64,000 nucleotides of DNA from NCBI GenBank assembly GCA_043743335.1, contig JAYTWR010000064.1, positions 1 to 64,000 on the forward strand. The letters are read 5' to 3'. Both the position numbers and the translations under genes were made by a program. Below the pieces are notes generated by a model. That model searched no databases. It was not told where the DNA came from and saw nothing but the letters and a program-made list of their open reading frames with translations. This document shows positions 7,617 to 16,593 of the stretch, one piece after another (position 1 is the first letter of the stretch; every line of letters starts with the position of its first letter). Source of the stretch: UBA5216 sp043743335 (lineage in GTDB: Bacteria > Pseudomonadota > Gammaproteobacteria > Burkholderiales > SG8-41).

Positions 7617-8609
7617 ATGCAAATCATGATTAGAGGCCTCACGGGGGTACTCACGCTGGGACTGTTGGCGTGCCAAGGCGCGGCGATGGCGCAGAATAAA
7701 AGCGATAAGGCGAGCCAATATCCGAATCGCCCGATTCGCATTATCGTGGCGGTGCTACCCGGTGCCGGTGGCGACGCCATCGCGCGCGTGGTCGGCCAGA
7801 TGTTGAGTGATCGTTTGGGGCAGAATGCGGTGATCGATAACCGCTCAGGCGGCGGCGGCATTATTGCAACCGAGTTGGTCGCGCGCTCCGCACCCGACGG
7901 ATACACGTTGCTCAGCCAGGGCGAAACGGTGCTGCTGCAGGGCGCGACCAAGCGCTTGCCCTTTGACGTGCTCAAGGCGCTTGAGCCGATTGTGGCAACG
8001 TCGGCGCAGCCGTATATTCTGCTCGCTGGGCCCACGCTGCCGGTGAAGTCGATGAAGGAACTGATCGCTTTTTCGGCCAAGCAAACCGTGTCGTACTCGG
8101 GCGGTGCGGGCTTGGGCAGCACGCTGCATCTGGGCATGGAGTGGTGGTCGCAGATCTCCGGCGCGAAATTGCTGTTTGTGCCGTATAAGGGCAGTGCGCC
8201 GGCGATCGTCGGCGCGATGGGCAGCGAGATTCATCTGGCGGGCGCGAGCGCCATGGCTGCCAGCGGTGCCATGCGCAGCGGCAAACTGCGCGGCTTGGCG
8301 GCGCTGGGGCTGACGCGCATACCGGCGCTGCCGGATTTGCCGACCGTGGCAGAGCAAGGTTACCCGGGGTTCAAGATCACCAATCGCTACATGCTCTATG
8401 CCCCGGCAGGCATGCCGCGCCCGATCGTCAATCTCATTCATGACATTGTGACTGAAGGCATGCACACGCCGCAAATGACGCAACGGCTAATGGCCGATGG
8501 CAGCCAGCCCGCCGAACGCATGACGCTGGCGGAACTTAAGGCGGCCGTCGCGCGCGAGTATGTCGAGCTCGAACAGCAGGTGAAGCGCGTAAACATCAAG
8601 CTGGAGTAA
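7617..8609 (+). CDS. Bug/TctC family tripartite tricarboxylate transporter solute-binding protein
   Basis: A 330-residue periplasmic binding protein of the Bug family. It begins with a signal peptide (GVLTLGLLACQGAAMAQ) and then shows YPNRPIRIIVAVLPGAGGDA, DNRSGGGG, APDGYTLL and VPYKGSAPA, all family hallmarks. The ATG at 7617 has GGAGGAGAC upstream. Bug proteins deliver carboxylates to TctA/TctB membrane subunits or act as sensors; no such subunits are nearby. It sits behind the atypical SDR gene in the same operon. Ligand unknown. Confidence 0.92.
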   Translation: MQIMIRGLTGVLTLGLLACQGAAMAQNKSDKASQYPNRPIRIIVAVLPGAGGDAIARVVGQMLSDRLGQNAVIDNRSGGGGIIATELVARSAPDGYTLLSQGETVLLQGATKRLPFDVLKALEPIVATSAQPYILLAGPTLPVKSMKELIAFSAKQTVSYSGGAGLGSTLHLGMEWWSQISGAKLLFVPYKGSAPAIVGAMGSEIHLAGASAMAASGAMRSGKLRGLAALGLTRIPALPDLPTVAEQGYPGFKITNRYMLYAPAGMPRPIVNLIHDIVTEGMHTPQMTQRLMADGSQPAERMTLAELKAAVAREYVELEQQVKRVNIKLE

Positions 8610-8654
8610 AGCTGCCAGCGGGGATGGGAGAGACGCATCCCGCAGGGCGAAAAG

Positions 8655-11600
8655 CTAGCGCATCCCGCTCCAAAACTTCTCCAGCCGCTTGTACGAAATG
8701 GGATACGGCGTTTTCAATTCCTGCGCGAACATCGACACGCGTAGCTCTTCAATCTGCCAGCGCACTGCATGCACGCGCGGATCAACCGCGCCGGCTTGCG
8801 TTTGTTTTTCCAGCAGTTCCTCGTAGCGCTTCCACCACTCGCGGATGGTGCCGGCATGGCGACCATCGCGCTCGGCATCTCGTGGATATTTCTCCAGACG
8901 TTTTTGCATGGCTTGCAGATAACGCGGCAAATGGGTGAGTTGCTCCCATGGGGTGGCTGTAAAAAAACCCTTAAAAATCAAATACTTGAGTTGATTTCGG
9001 ATATCCGTCGCGGGGCGCAACAAGACACCGCCCGCCGCACTCAAGCGCAACGACACTTGATGATATTCCGCCGCCGCGGTCACCAGCAGTCGGCACGCGC
9101 CCTCGCTCACTGCTGGCAGGCGCGTGCGCGCGCGTTTTAATTGCACCTCGTAATCCTTCTGCGTGCGCGGTAATTCGTCGTCACCAATGAAGGCGCGGTC
9201 GGTGATAGCGGCGACCAGGTCTTCGCGCAAGTCATCCACGCCCGCGACGCTACGCAACTGAATCGCTGCTTGATCAAAACCGCGCAGGTTTTTTTCCAAT
9301 TGCTTCATTTGCTCTTTGAGCGCGAGGCGCATCAGGCGCGTCACGCCCAAGCGCATGGCGTCGTCCGCCGCCTGCTGCACGTCAAACAAGCGTATGGCCA
9401 CGCTGTCGCGTTCATCCACCAGCGCGGGATAGCCAGTCAGCTTGCAGCCCTTGCGTGTGAATGAAATTTGCGCGGGCAAATCACCACAATCCCACACTTT
9501 GATATTGTCGCGCTCAATACCGGTTTCGTCTTTGCCGACGTTGCCGAAGGTGAGTTGCGCCGCCTGACCCAACTGCGTTTTCAGCGCGGCGAGATCGCGC
9601 CCGCTGGCCATTTCGCGCCCGGCGTCGTCGATCACGCGGAAAATCATTTGTAGATGCGCGGGGATGTCCGCGCCGTCCCACACGTCCCCTGACACCGACT
9701 GGCCCGCGCGTTGCCGGACAAACTGGGCTAGCGCGTCCCTGAACGGCTGGCCGACATCGCAATCGGTCAGAAACGCCGTCACCTGCTCCGGCAGTGGGAA
9801 CAAATGGCGCCGCAGGTTTTTGGGCAAGGCTTTGAGATACGCGCCCACTTTGTCGCGGATCATGCCGGGTGCCAGCCAATCAAACGGTGTTTCTTCCAGC
9901 GTGTTGAGCAGATGCAGCGGCACGGTCACCGTTACGCCATCGAGCGGGTGGCCGGGTTCAAACCGGTAGCGCAGTTTGTAGCTCGCATCACCCACTTGCA
10001 GCGTTTCGGGAAACTGTGCTTCGGTGATATCGGTCGCCGAATGGCGCATCAAATAGTCGCGCGTGAGATACAACAACCGCGGACTCGCTTCCTCGGCCTT
10101 AACGCGCCACGCCTCAAACGCCGCACCATTGTGGATGTCGTGCGCCACGCGCTCGTTGTAAAACGCAAACAACGTTTGCTCGTCCACCAGCACGTCGCGC
10201 TTGCGCGCCTTGTGCTCCAGCGCTTGCACTTCTTTTATCACTAATTGATTTTGCAGGAAAAATTTTGCACTGGTTTGAAAATCTCCTGCCACCAGCGCGC
10301 GCTGGATAAAAATCTCGCGCGCCTCAAACGGATTGATCGGGCCATAGTGCACGCTGCGCTTGGGCACGATGGTGAGGCCATACAAAGTCACTCGCTCGTA
10401 GGCAGTGACCATGCCGCGATCTTTTTCCCAGTGCGGATCAAAGTAGTGGCGCTTCACCATGCCGCCCGCGATGCGCTCGATCCAGTCGGGATCGATCTTC
10501 GCCACGCAGCGCGCGTATAGCCGCGTGGTCTCCACCAGCTCGGCGGCCATCACCCATTTGGGCTGTGCCTTGCGCAGCACCGAGCCGGGGAAAATCGTGA
10601 ACTTGATGCCGCGCGCGCCGAGGTATTCGCCTTCGTCGTTTTTGAAACCCAGATTGCCCAACAAGCCGGCCAGCAAGGCGCGATGGATTTGCTCAAACGT
10701 CGCGGGAATTTGATTCTCGCGCAGACCCATCTCCGCCGTCAGCGTGGCAAGCTGGCCGTGGATGTCACGCCACTCGCGCAAGCGACGCTGCGACAGAAAA
10801 CTGTCCGCCAACTGCTCAGCCAGTTTGCGGTTGGATTTTCTGTGCTTGATCGCCTCGTCGAAGAACGCCCAGATTTTCAGGTAACCCATAAAATCCGAGC
10901 GTTCGTCCTGAAACGGCTGGTGCGCCCGGTCAGCGGCCTCGGCACGCTCAAACGGGCGATCACGCGGGTCCTGCACGGACAGCGCGGACGCGATAATCAG
11001 CACTTCGGAGAGACAATTTTCCTGCTTGGCCGCAACGAGCATGCGCGCGATGCGTGGATCAATAGGGAATTTCGCCAGTTGCCAGCCGGTATCCGTTAAC
11101 TGGTTTTCGTCGTCCACCGCGCCCAACTCGGCCAGCAACTGGTAGCCGTCGGCAATGGCGCGCGGCGCGGGCGGCTCCAGAAACGGAAAGTCCTCCACGT
11201 CGCCGATTTTCAGCGACTTCATGCGCAGAATCACCGAGGCTAGCGAGGAACGCAAAATCTCCGGATCGGTAAACGCATCGCGTGCGGCAAAGTCTTCCTC
11301 GTCGTACAGCCGCACGCACACGCCCGCAGCCACACGCCCGCAGCGCCCCGCGCGCTGGTTGGCCGAGGCGCGCGAGATTTTCTCAACTTGCAGCAACGCC
11401 ACCTTGTTGCGATAGCTGTAGCGATTGACGCGCGCGAGCCCGGGGTCAATCACATAACGGATGCCCGGCACGGTGAGCGAGGTTTCCGCCACATTGGTGG
11501 CGAGCACGATGCGGCGATTGCCGTGCGGCTTGAACACGCGGTCCTGCTCTTCAAACGACAGGCGCGCGAACAGCGGCAGGATTTCCGCGCCACTCGGGTG

Positions 11601-12506
11601 ATGCTTGCGCAGCGCCTCGGCGGTATCGCGGATTTCACGCTCGCCAGGAAGGAATATCAGAATGTCGCCGCCCGTTTTGTCGCGCGCGAGATCGTCTACC
11701 GCATCGAGGATGGCGGCTTCGACATCTTCATCCTCGTCAGCACGCGGTTCCCCTCTCCCCTTCGGAGAGGGGCCGGGGGTGAGGGAGGCCTTTGTCTTAA
11801 GTGGCCGATACCGCACATCCACCGGAAACATGCGCCCGGAAACCTCAATCACCGGCGCCGGTTTATCCCTCTGCGTAAAGTGGGTGGCAAAGCGCTCTGC
11901 ATCAATTGTCGCCGAGGTCACGATGACCTTCAAATCCGGGCGGCGCGGCAGCAGGCGTTTCAAATAGCCCAGCAGAAAATCAATGTTCAGGCTGCGTTCG
12001 TGCGCCTCGTCAATAATAATCGTGTCGTACTGTTTGAGCAGCGGATCGCCCTGCGTTTCGGCAAGCAGTATGCCGTCGGTCATGAGCTTGATGTAGGTGT
12101 TGTGCGACACCTGGTCGGAAAAGCGCACCTTGTAACCCACCGCCTGACCCAGCGGGCTTTTCAGTTCCTGCGCAATGCGCGTGGCTACGGTGCGCGCAGC
12201 GATGCGGCGCGGCTGCGTGTGGCCGATCAAACCATTCACCCCGCGCTGCAGCTCCAGACAGATTTTCGGCAACTGTGTGGTTTTACCCGAACCGGTTTCG
12301 CCACAGATAATCACCACCTGATGCTCGCGGATAGCACGCATGATATCCGCACGACGCGCCACCACCGGCAAATCATCGGCGTACACCGGTTGCGGTAAAT
12401 TGGCCAGCCGCGTTTCACGGTCAGCCGCTGTACGTGGCGTCGGTGATCTTGGTGGCCTTGGTGAAATTTCTGGCCTCGGCGCCGTCGGTTGCATCGCTTG
12501 CGTCAT
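8655..12506 (-). CDS. hrpA: ATP-dependent RNA helicase HrpA
   Basis: A 1283-residue DEAH-box helicase, close to the roughly 1300 residues of E. coli HrpA. Walker A is GETGSGKT (69-76), DEAH is at 166-169 and the SAT motif at 198-200; a second RecA domain, HA2 and OB regions and the long C-terminal DUF3418-type domain follow. HrpA resolves stalled ribosome/mRNA complexes in E. coli. Residues about 240-255 (SLTPGPSPKGRGEPR) are encoded by a GC-rich palindrome that looks inserted between the two RecA domains without breaking the frame. It is a single gene, convergent with the Bug gene at 7617. Confidence 0.95.
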   Translation of the reverse strand: MTQAMQPTAPRPEISPRPPRSPTPRTAADRETRLANLPQPVYADDLPVVARRADIMRAIREHQVVIICGETGSGKTTQLPKICLELQRGVNGLIGHTQPRRIAARTVATRIAQELKSPLGQAVGYKVRFSDQVSHNTYIKLMTDGILLAETQGDPLLKQYDTIIIDEAHERSLNIDFLLGYLKRLLPRRPDLKVIVTSATIDAERFATHFTQRDKPAPVIEVSGRMFPVDVRYRPLKTKASLTPGPSPKGRGEPRADEDEDVEAAILDAVDDLARDKTGGDILIFLPGEREIRDTAEALRKHHPSGAEILPLFARLSFEEQDRVFKPHGNRRIVLATNVAETSLTVPGIRYVIDPGLARVNRYSYRNKVALLQVEKISRASANQRAGRCGRVAAGVCVRLYDEEDFAARDAFTDPEILRSSLASVILRMKSLKIGDVEDFPFLEPPAPRAIADGYQLLAELGAVDDENQLTDTGWQLAKFPIDPRIARMLVAAKQENCLSEVLIIASALSVQDPRDRPFERAEAADRAHQPFQDERSDFMGYLKIWAFFDEAIKHRKSNRKLAEQLADSFLSQRRLREWRDIHGQLATLTAEMGLRENQIPATFEQIHRALLAGLLGNLGFKNDEGEYLGARGIKFTIFPGSVLRKAQPKWVMAAELVETTRLYARCVAKIDPDWIERIAGGMVKRHYFDPHWEKDRGMVTAYERVTLYGLTIVPKRSVHYGPINPFEAREIFIQRALVAGDFQTSAKFFLQNQLVIKEVQALEHKARKRDVLVDEQTLFAFYNERVAHDIHNGAAFEAWRVKAEEASPRLLYLTRDYLMRHSATDITEAQFPETLQVGDASYKLRYRFEPGHPLDGVTVTVPLHLLNTLEETPFDWLAPGMIRDKVGAYLKALPKNLRRHLFPLPEQVTAFLTDCDVGQPFRDALAQFVRQRAGQSVSGDVWDGADIPAHLQMIFRVIDDAGREMASGRDLAALKTQLGQAAQLTFGNVGKDETGIERDNIKVWDCGDLPAQISFTRKGCKLTGYPALVDERDSVAIRLFDVQQAADDAMRLGVTRLMRLALKEQMKQLEKNLRGFDQAAIQLRSVAGVDDLREDLVAAITDRAFIGDDELPRTQKDYEVQLKRARTRLPAVSEGACRLLVTAAAEYHQVSLRLSAAGGVLLRPATDIRNQLKYLIFKGFFTATPWEQLTHLPRYLQAMQKRLEKYPRDAERDGRHAGTIREWWKRYEELLEKQTQAGAVDPRVHAVRWQIEELRVSMFAQELKTPYPISYKRLEKFWSGMR
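11750..11787. repeat. GC-rich REP-like palindrome, copy B, inside hrpA
   Basis: Stem CCCCTCTCC (11750-11758) pairs with GGAGAGGGG (11764-11772), followed by CCGGGGGTGAGGGA. It matches the intergenic copy at 6012-6046 in layout. On the coding (minus) strand it is read as SLTPGPSPKGRGEPR, a low-complexity insertion in HrpA. Confidence 0.75.
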
Positions 12507-12589
12507 CGTGCCGGTTTATGCGGGGAGTGGCGGTTGAAGGCGCGCATTCTACAGCACAGGTTTTTGCGCACCCGTACTAACCCGCACGA

Positions 12590-13711
12590 CTACGGCACCC
12601 GGTCGGCCACCGCAATCTCCGGCGCGTAGCCACGCAGCACCGCATTGCGTGCCACACGATCCTGTTGCGCCAGTGCCTTGACTGCGGCAAAAAAACGCGG
12701 CAAATCGTGGCCTTGCTCACGCAGCAGCGCTTCGAACGCCGGCACCTGCTGTGTGTACAGTGCCACTGACGCCAGCAACGCGTTGTTGGGTGTTTGCGCA
12801 AACCAGCGGTCGTAGCCCGCGAAACCGCTCCACGACACTTTAAGTTTTGCGTAATCGCGCTGCATGTCGGCGAACAGTTGTTGTTTGGCGGCACGCGTGG
12901 CCTCGGGCGCCGAGCGTCGCTGATACAACGCATCGAGTTCTGCGCGGTAGCGTTGCACTAAGGCGATGAAATCCGCGCGCCGCGTCTGCATCAGGTCGAA
13001 GGTCTGCTGATCAGACGTGCTGCCGTGTTTGGCGATCCAGCGTCGCACGCCTTCGCGTTCCACTGCGGTGGCGAACGATTCGTTGAACTCGGTATCGTCT
13101 TTCACGTACACCACTTGATGCGACAACTCGTGAAAGATAATGCGCGCCAGTTCCACCGGCGGGTAATGCACAAAGGTGTTGAGCACCGGGTCGGCAAACC
13201 AGCCCAGCGTGGAATACGCGGCCACGCCGCCGACGTGCACATCGTGCCCGTCAGCCGCAGCGGTCGCGGCAAACGCATCGGCATCCGCCTTGGCGAAGTA
13301 GCCGCGATAGTTCACGCACCCTGCCATGACAAAGCACCACTGCACGGGTTGTGTTGAAAACGTCGGCGCAGCGAACACATTCCACACCACAAAGGGGCGC
13401 TCCAAGTCAGCGTAACGTTGGTAACTTTGATTGTGCGGCAGGCCCAGTTCGCTGCTGGCAAACGCACGCGCCTTCAACACCAGCGCGAGCTGGTTACGCA
13501 GCGCGGGCTTTGACGCCGGGTCGTCCATCACCGTCAGGATCGGCCTTTCGCGCCGCCAGATTTCGATCTGGCCGCGCACGCTTTGCGCGTAGTAGCTCAT
13601 CAGCGAGCAACCGGAAAAACTCAATAAAATCAATAAGATAGCTAATACAGATAGAGCCCGTATACCGTGAGCCAAGGTCGCCACGGCAGGCACCCCCACG
13701 AACCGGCTCAT
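12590..13711 (-). CDS. putative lipoprotein aminopeptidase (COG4324-like zinc peptidase)
   Basis: A 373-residue putative metallopeptidase. It has an N-terminal hydrophobic segment ending in a lipobox-like LLSFSGC, so it is probably an inner- or outer-membrane lipoprotein. The zinc motif HELSHQ (HExxH) is followed by NESFATAVEREG, which can supply the third ligand. The segments LGLPHNQSYQRYADL and CVNYRGYF are typical of the predicted aminopeptidase family COG4324. The ATG at 13711 overlaps the stop of the upstream esterase (ATGA), so the two are coupled. Physiological substrate unknown. Confidence 0.8.
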   Translation of the reverse strand: MSRFVGVPAVATLAHGIRALSVLAILLILLSFSGCSLMSYYAQSVRGQIEIWRRERPILTVMDDPASKPALRNQLALVLKARAFASSELGLPHNQSYQRYADLERPFVVWNVFAAPTFSTQPVQWCFVMAGCVNYRGYFAKADADAFAATAAADGHDVHVGGVAAYSTLGWFADPVLNTFVHYPPVELARIIFHELSHQVVYVKDDTEFNESFATAVEREGVRRWIAKHGSTSDQQTFDLMQTRRADFIALVQRYRAELDALYQRRSAPEATRAAKQQLFADMQRDYAKLKVSWSGFAGYDRWFAQTPNNALLASVALYTQQVPAFEALLREQGHDLPRFFAAVKALAQQDRVARNAVLRGYAPEIAVADRVP

Positions 13712-14340
13712 CGTGCGAACTGGCCGCGCCGCAGAAATTCGCATACCTGCTGCACCACGGGCATCGACATCACCATACCGGTGTGGCTGACGCGCAGCAC
13801 GATGTGATCGCGCGCGCCGGGCACCTGCGTTTCAGCAACGCTGACAGTGCCATCGTGTGGTGCTGGCAAATCGGGCACCACCACCACGCCTAAGCCGATG
13901 CCCAAATTACCGGCAATAGCGCCGATTTCGTAGCGCGCCAGATTGTTGGGGCGTGCACCGCGCAGCCACTCCGCAATGGAGGCGCCCACCGCTGCGCGGC
14001 CCAGCGACACACTTGAAAAGCGCCGCGCGGCAAAACTGTCCCTGAAGGGCGAACCCATGAACACCACGCGCCCTATGGACAGCCGGTGCGGCTCATCCAG
14101 CATGCGCGCGATCAGCAAACCGCCCAGACTGTGCCCCACCAAGTGCAGCGGACGCGCCCCCAGCGCATGACAAAAAGCCGCGAGCCGGTTGGCATTTTCC
14201 GCGATGTTCATGCGCACCGACGGATAGGTATAACAATGCACGGTGTAACCGTATCGCGCCATGCGCCGCGCCATCCAAGCCATCACCGCGCCGTGCGTCC
14301 ATAGCCCATGCACCAGCACCACGTGTTCGTTGGCGGGCAT
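13708..14340 (-). CDS. alpha/beta hydrolase (esterase/lipase family)
   Basis: A 210-residue alpha/beta hydrolase. The nucleophile elbow GHSLGG places Ser71. HDGTVSV and SHTGM supply the likely acid and His of the triad, and the HG oxyanion motif is in LVHGLWTHG near the N-terminus. No signal peptide, so cytoplasmic. The stop overlaps the peptidase start by 4 bp, and the histidine phosphatase gene lies 14 bp upstream, so three genes form one minus-strand operon. Confidence 0.85.
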   Translation of the reverse strand: MPANEHVVLVHGLWTHGAVMAWMARRMARYGYTVHCYTYPSVRMNIAENANRLAAFCHALGARPLHLVGHSLGGLLIARMLDEPHRLSIGRVVFMGSPFRDSFAARRFSSVSLGRAAVGASIAEWLRGARPNNLARYEIGAIAGNLGIGLGVVVVPDLPAPHDGTVSVAETQVPGARDHIVLRVSHTGMVMSMPVVQQVCEFLRRGQFAR

Positions 14341-14354
14341 GGCGTTTGCCGGTG

Positions 14355-14996
14355 TTAAACCGCGCGACCGTCGTAGCGCGTGACGCCTACATCCGCCAAA
14401 TGCGCCACGTCACCCCAGTCGATTTCGCTCCAGTCCTCGCCGTCGAGGCGAAACGTGTTCAAGCTCGCATTCAACAGCGGCGCTTCACGCTTGGCTTGCA
14501 GCGGCATCTTGTGCGCTGCGCGATGCAGCGTATCCAGCACCAGGCCATGTGTGACCACCACGACGCTGGCCCCCAGGTGTGCGCGCGCGATACCGTTTAA
14601 GCAGGTGAGGCTGCGCTCGTAAAACTGCCGCGGACTCTCACCACCCGGCACGGCGTAATCCGGATCACGACGCGAAAATTGCGCATGCGCCTCTGGATGG
14701 CGCTGCGCCATTTCATCGTATGTCATGCCTTCCAGTATGCCAAAGGTGCGTTCGCGCAACGCTGGCTCGCGGCGGATTGCGCGGCCACTGGCGCGCGATA
14801 TTGCCGCAGCGGTGTCCCACGCGCGCGATAAGTCGCTGCTGTAAAGCGCCACAAACGGGTGATCGGCCAGCCGCGCGCCGACGGCCTCGGCCTGAGCGCG
14901 CCCTATATCCGACAGCGGCGTGTCGGTTTGCCCCTGCATGCGGCGCTCGCGGTTCCACGCGGTTTCACCGTGACGTATCAAAATCAGTTCAGTCAT
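14355..14996 (-). CDS. histidine phosphatase family protein (phosphoglycerate-mutase-like)
   Basis: A 213-residue branch-2-length histidine phosphatase. RHGETAWNRERRMQGQTDTPLS carries the catalytic RHG His near residue 9; the acid Glu is in ERTFGILEG and the second His in VVVTHGLVLD. Members include GpmB and CobC, so the substrate could be a phospho-sugar, a phospho-acid or a cobalamin intermediate. It heads the operon with the esterase and peptidase. A border element (15012-15043) separates it from the upstream gene. Confidence 0.88.
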   Translation of the reverse strand: MTELILIRHGETAWNRERRMQGQTDTPLSDIGRAQAEAVGARLADHPFVALYSSDLSRAWDTAAAISRASGRAIRREPALRERTFGILEGMTYDEMAQRHPEAHAQFSRRDPDYAVPGGESPRQFYERSLTCLNGIARAHLGASVVVVTHGLVLDTLHRAAHKMPLQAKREAPLLNASLNTFRLDGEDWSEIDWGDVAHLADVGVTRYDGRAV

Positions 14997-15011
14997 GCTT
15001 CCATCGGCTTC

Positions 15012-15043
15012 TAAAAATAATCGTTTAAAATCAACTAGTTACA
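15012..15043 (+). repeat. AT-rich border element, copy 2
   Basis: TAAAAATAATCGTTTAAAAT is followed by the core AATCAACTAGTTA, an exact WATCAANNNNTTR match. It ends on the base next to the stop of the 15044-15730 gene and lies 15 nt upstream of the phosphatase start. Confidence 0.85.
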
Positions 15044-15730
15044 TCAGAATGGCAATAAGCCGCGCCGGGGCGGATTCTGCTTGTCTTGCTCGCGCTTGGT
15101 TTGCGTTTCAGCGCGCTCGATTTCCTGCTGCTCGCGCAGTTTACGCGCCTGTTCGCGCTCGGCAGCGGTTTGTTCTTTTTGCACGGCCTGCGCCGCGCGG
15201 GCTTCTTCGCCGCGTGCGGCGGCCGCTGCGCGGTCGGGCGCTTCTGCCCGATTTTTGGCGTCGCGCGCGGCTTGAGCGGCGGATTTCTTTTCCGCGTCTG
15301 CGCGCTGCGCCTTGTCCGCCTGCGCTTGCCGCTGCGCGCGTTCTTGATCGCGAACTGCACGCGCCTTAGCCTGCTCGGCGCGTATCGCGTCGCCGCGTGC
15401 CTTGGCTGCTGCGGCCTCGGGCGCTTCGAGCTGGGCCAATGATTCCTGATGGGTTTTCACCGCAGCCTGACTGCGAGTCAGATCGCTTTGACTGATGCGC
15501 ACGCGGCTGCTGGCGTTATCAATTTTGGCTTTGTCACCGCTCTTGCGGATGTCTTCGAGCGCGCGCCGGTCGCGCTTTAACTGAGCGCGATCCTTTTCCA
15601 CTTGCTGGCGCGCGGCCGCTATTTTCGCCTGCACGTCGGCCTTGCCTGCGGCAGGCACGGGCGTCTGCGCGGCAACGTAGCCGGCCAGCAGCATTCCTGC
15701 GAGCCCATAAATAATGAATCGTCGGACCAT
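15044..15730 (-). CDS. secreted Ala/Arg/Gln/Glu-rich coiled-coil protein of unknown function
   Basis: A 228-residue protein I do not recognise. An N-terminal signal peptide (FIIYGLAGMLLAGYVAAQ) suggests a periplasmic location. Residues about 30-110 (QQVEKDRAQLKRDRRALED...) and 110-210 (long runs of A, R, E, Q, K) are predicted coiled coil, reminiscent of the TolA stalk. It ends in a short NPPRRGLLPF tail that differs in composition. It is divergent from the TauE gene and followed directly by a border element. Confidence 0.7.
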   Translation of the reverse strand: MVRRFIIYGLAGMLLAGYVAAQTPVPAAGKADVQAKIAAARQQVEKDRAQLKRDRRALEDIRKSGDKAKIDNASSRVRISQSDLTRSQAAVKTHQESLAQLEAPEAAAAKARGDAIRAEQAKARAVRDQERAQRQAQADKAQRADAEKKSAAQAARDAKNRAEAPDRAAAAARGEEARAAQAVQKEQTAAEREQARKLREQQEIERAETQTKREQDKQNPPRRGLLPF

Positions 15731-15822
15731 GGTGTGTCAGATAGAGAAAGCAACACGATTAACGCGCGACCTGCGGTTTGCGTTAACGCGTCATTGTAAC
15801 GGTTCTGGGTATACTTCCCGCC

Positions 15823-16569
15823 ATGCCCGCCATGCCCTCCATTGAAATTCTGGTTTTCGTCCCGCTGATCCTGCTGATGGCCTATGTGATTTTTGGCATC
15901 TCTGGCTTTGGCTCGACCTTGATTGCGGTACCGCTGCTGGCGCATTTGCTGCCGCTGAAATTCGTGATCCCGATGGTGGTGCTGCTGGATTGCGTGGGTG
16001 CCACCAGCATGGGACTTAAATTGCGCGCCGACGTGTGGAAGCCCGAGTTCTTACCCCTGCTGCCGTTTTTGCTGATTGGCTTGTTCGCTGGCGCGTTTGT
16101 GCTGCTGAACCTTTCTGCGCAATGGCTGCTGCTGGGATTGGGCATTTTCGTGCTGCTGTTCGGTATCAATTACATCCTTAAACGCCAGGCATCGATACAC
16201 TTGCCGCGCTGGGCCGCAGCGCCGGTTGGCTTGTTCGCGGGTGCCACATCATCGGCGCTGGGCGTAGGTGGCCCGATCTATGTGTTTTATTTCACTGCGC
16301 GCGGCGGTACGCCCGAGCAAATACGCGCTACCGTGCCGGTGGTGTTTTCGTTCACCACCGTGGCGCGCATTGCGATTTTCGCCGGCGTCGGGTTAATCAA
16401 CATGCCAGTGTTGATCGCTGCGGCGGCGTTGTTGCCGGTGATGCTGCTGGGCCTGTGGTGCGGCAACCGGTTGCACGGAAAATTGTCGCGCGACCAAGCG
16501 GTGCGCATCGTCGGCGGCTTGCTGCTGGTGAGCGGTACGTCGCTGCTGGTGCGGGCGCTGGCAACGTAG
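15823..16569 (+). CDS. TauE/SafE family sulfite or organic anion exporter
   Basis: A 248-residue integral membrane protein with about eight hydrophobic segments. The family signature FGISGFGSTLIAVPLL near the N-terminus and its repeat GATSSALGVGGPIYVFY in the second half show the two-fold internal repeat of TauE/SafE (DUF81). Members export sulfite, sulfoacetate or other anions. The two TauD-like genes 10 kb away make a sulfonate link conceivable but unproven. A TATACT sequence lies only 7 nt before the ATG, so the transcript may be nearly leaderless; the second ATG at 15832 is an alternative start. Confidence 0.85.
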   Translation: MPAMPSIEILVFVPLILLMAYVIFGISGFGSTLIAVPLLAHLLPLKFVIPMVVLLDCVGATSMGLKLRADVWKPEFLPLLPFLLIGLFAGAFVLLNLSAQWLLLGLGIFVLLFGINYILKRQASIHLPRWAAAPVGLFAGATSSALGVGGPIYVFYFTARGGTPEQIRATVPVVFSFTTVARIAIFAGVGLINMPVLIAAAALLPVMLLGLWCGNRLHGKLSRDQAVRIVGGLLLVSGTSLLVRALAT

Positions 16570-16593
16570 CGCGATCACCAGCACCCGTCTGCG

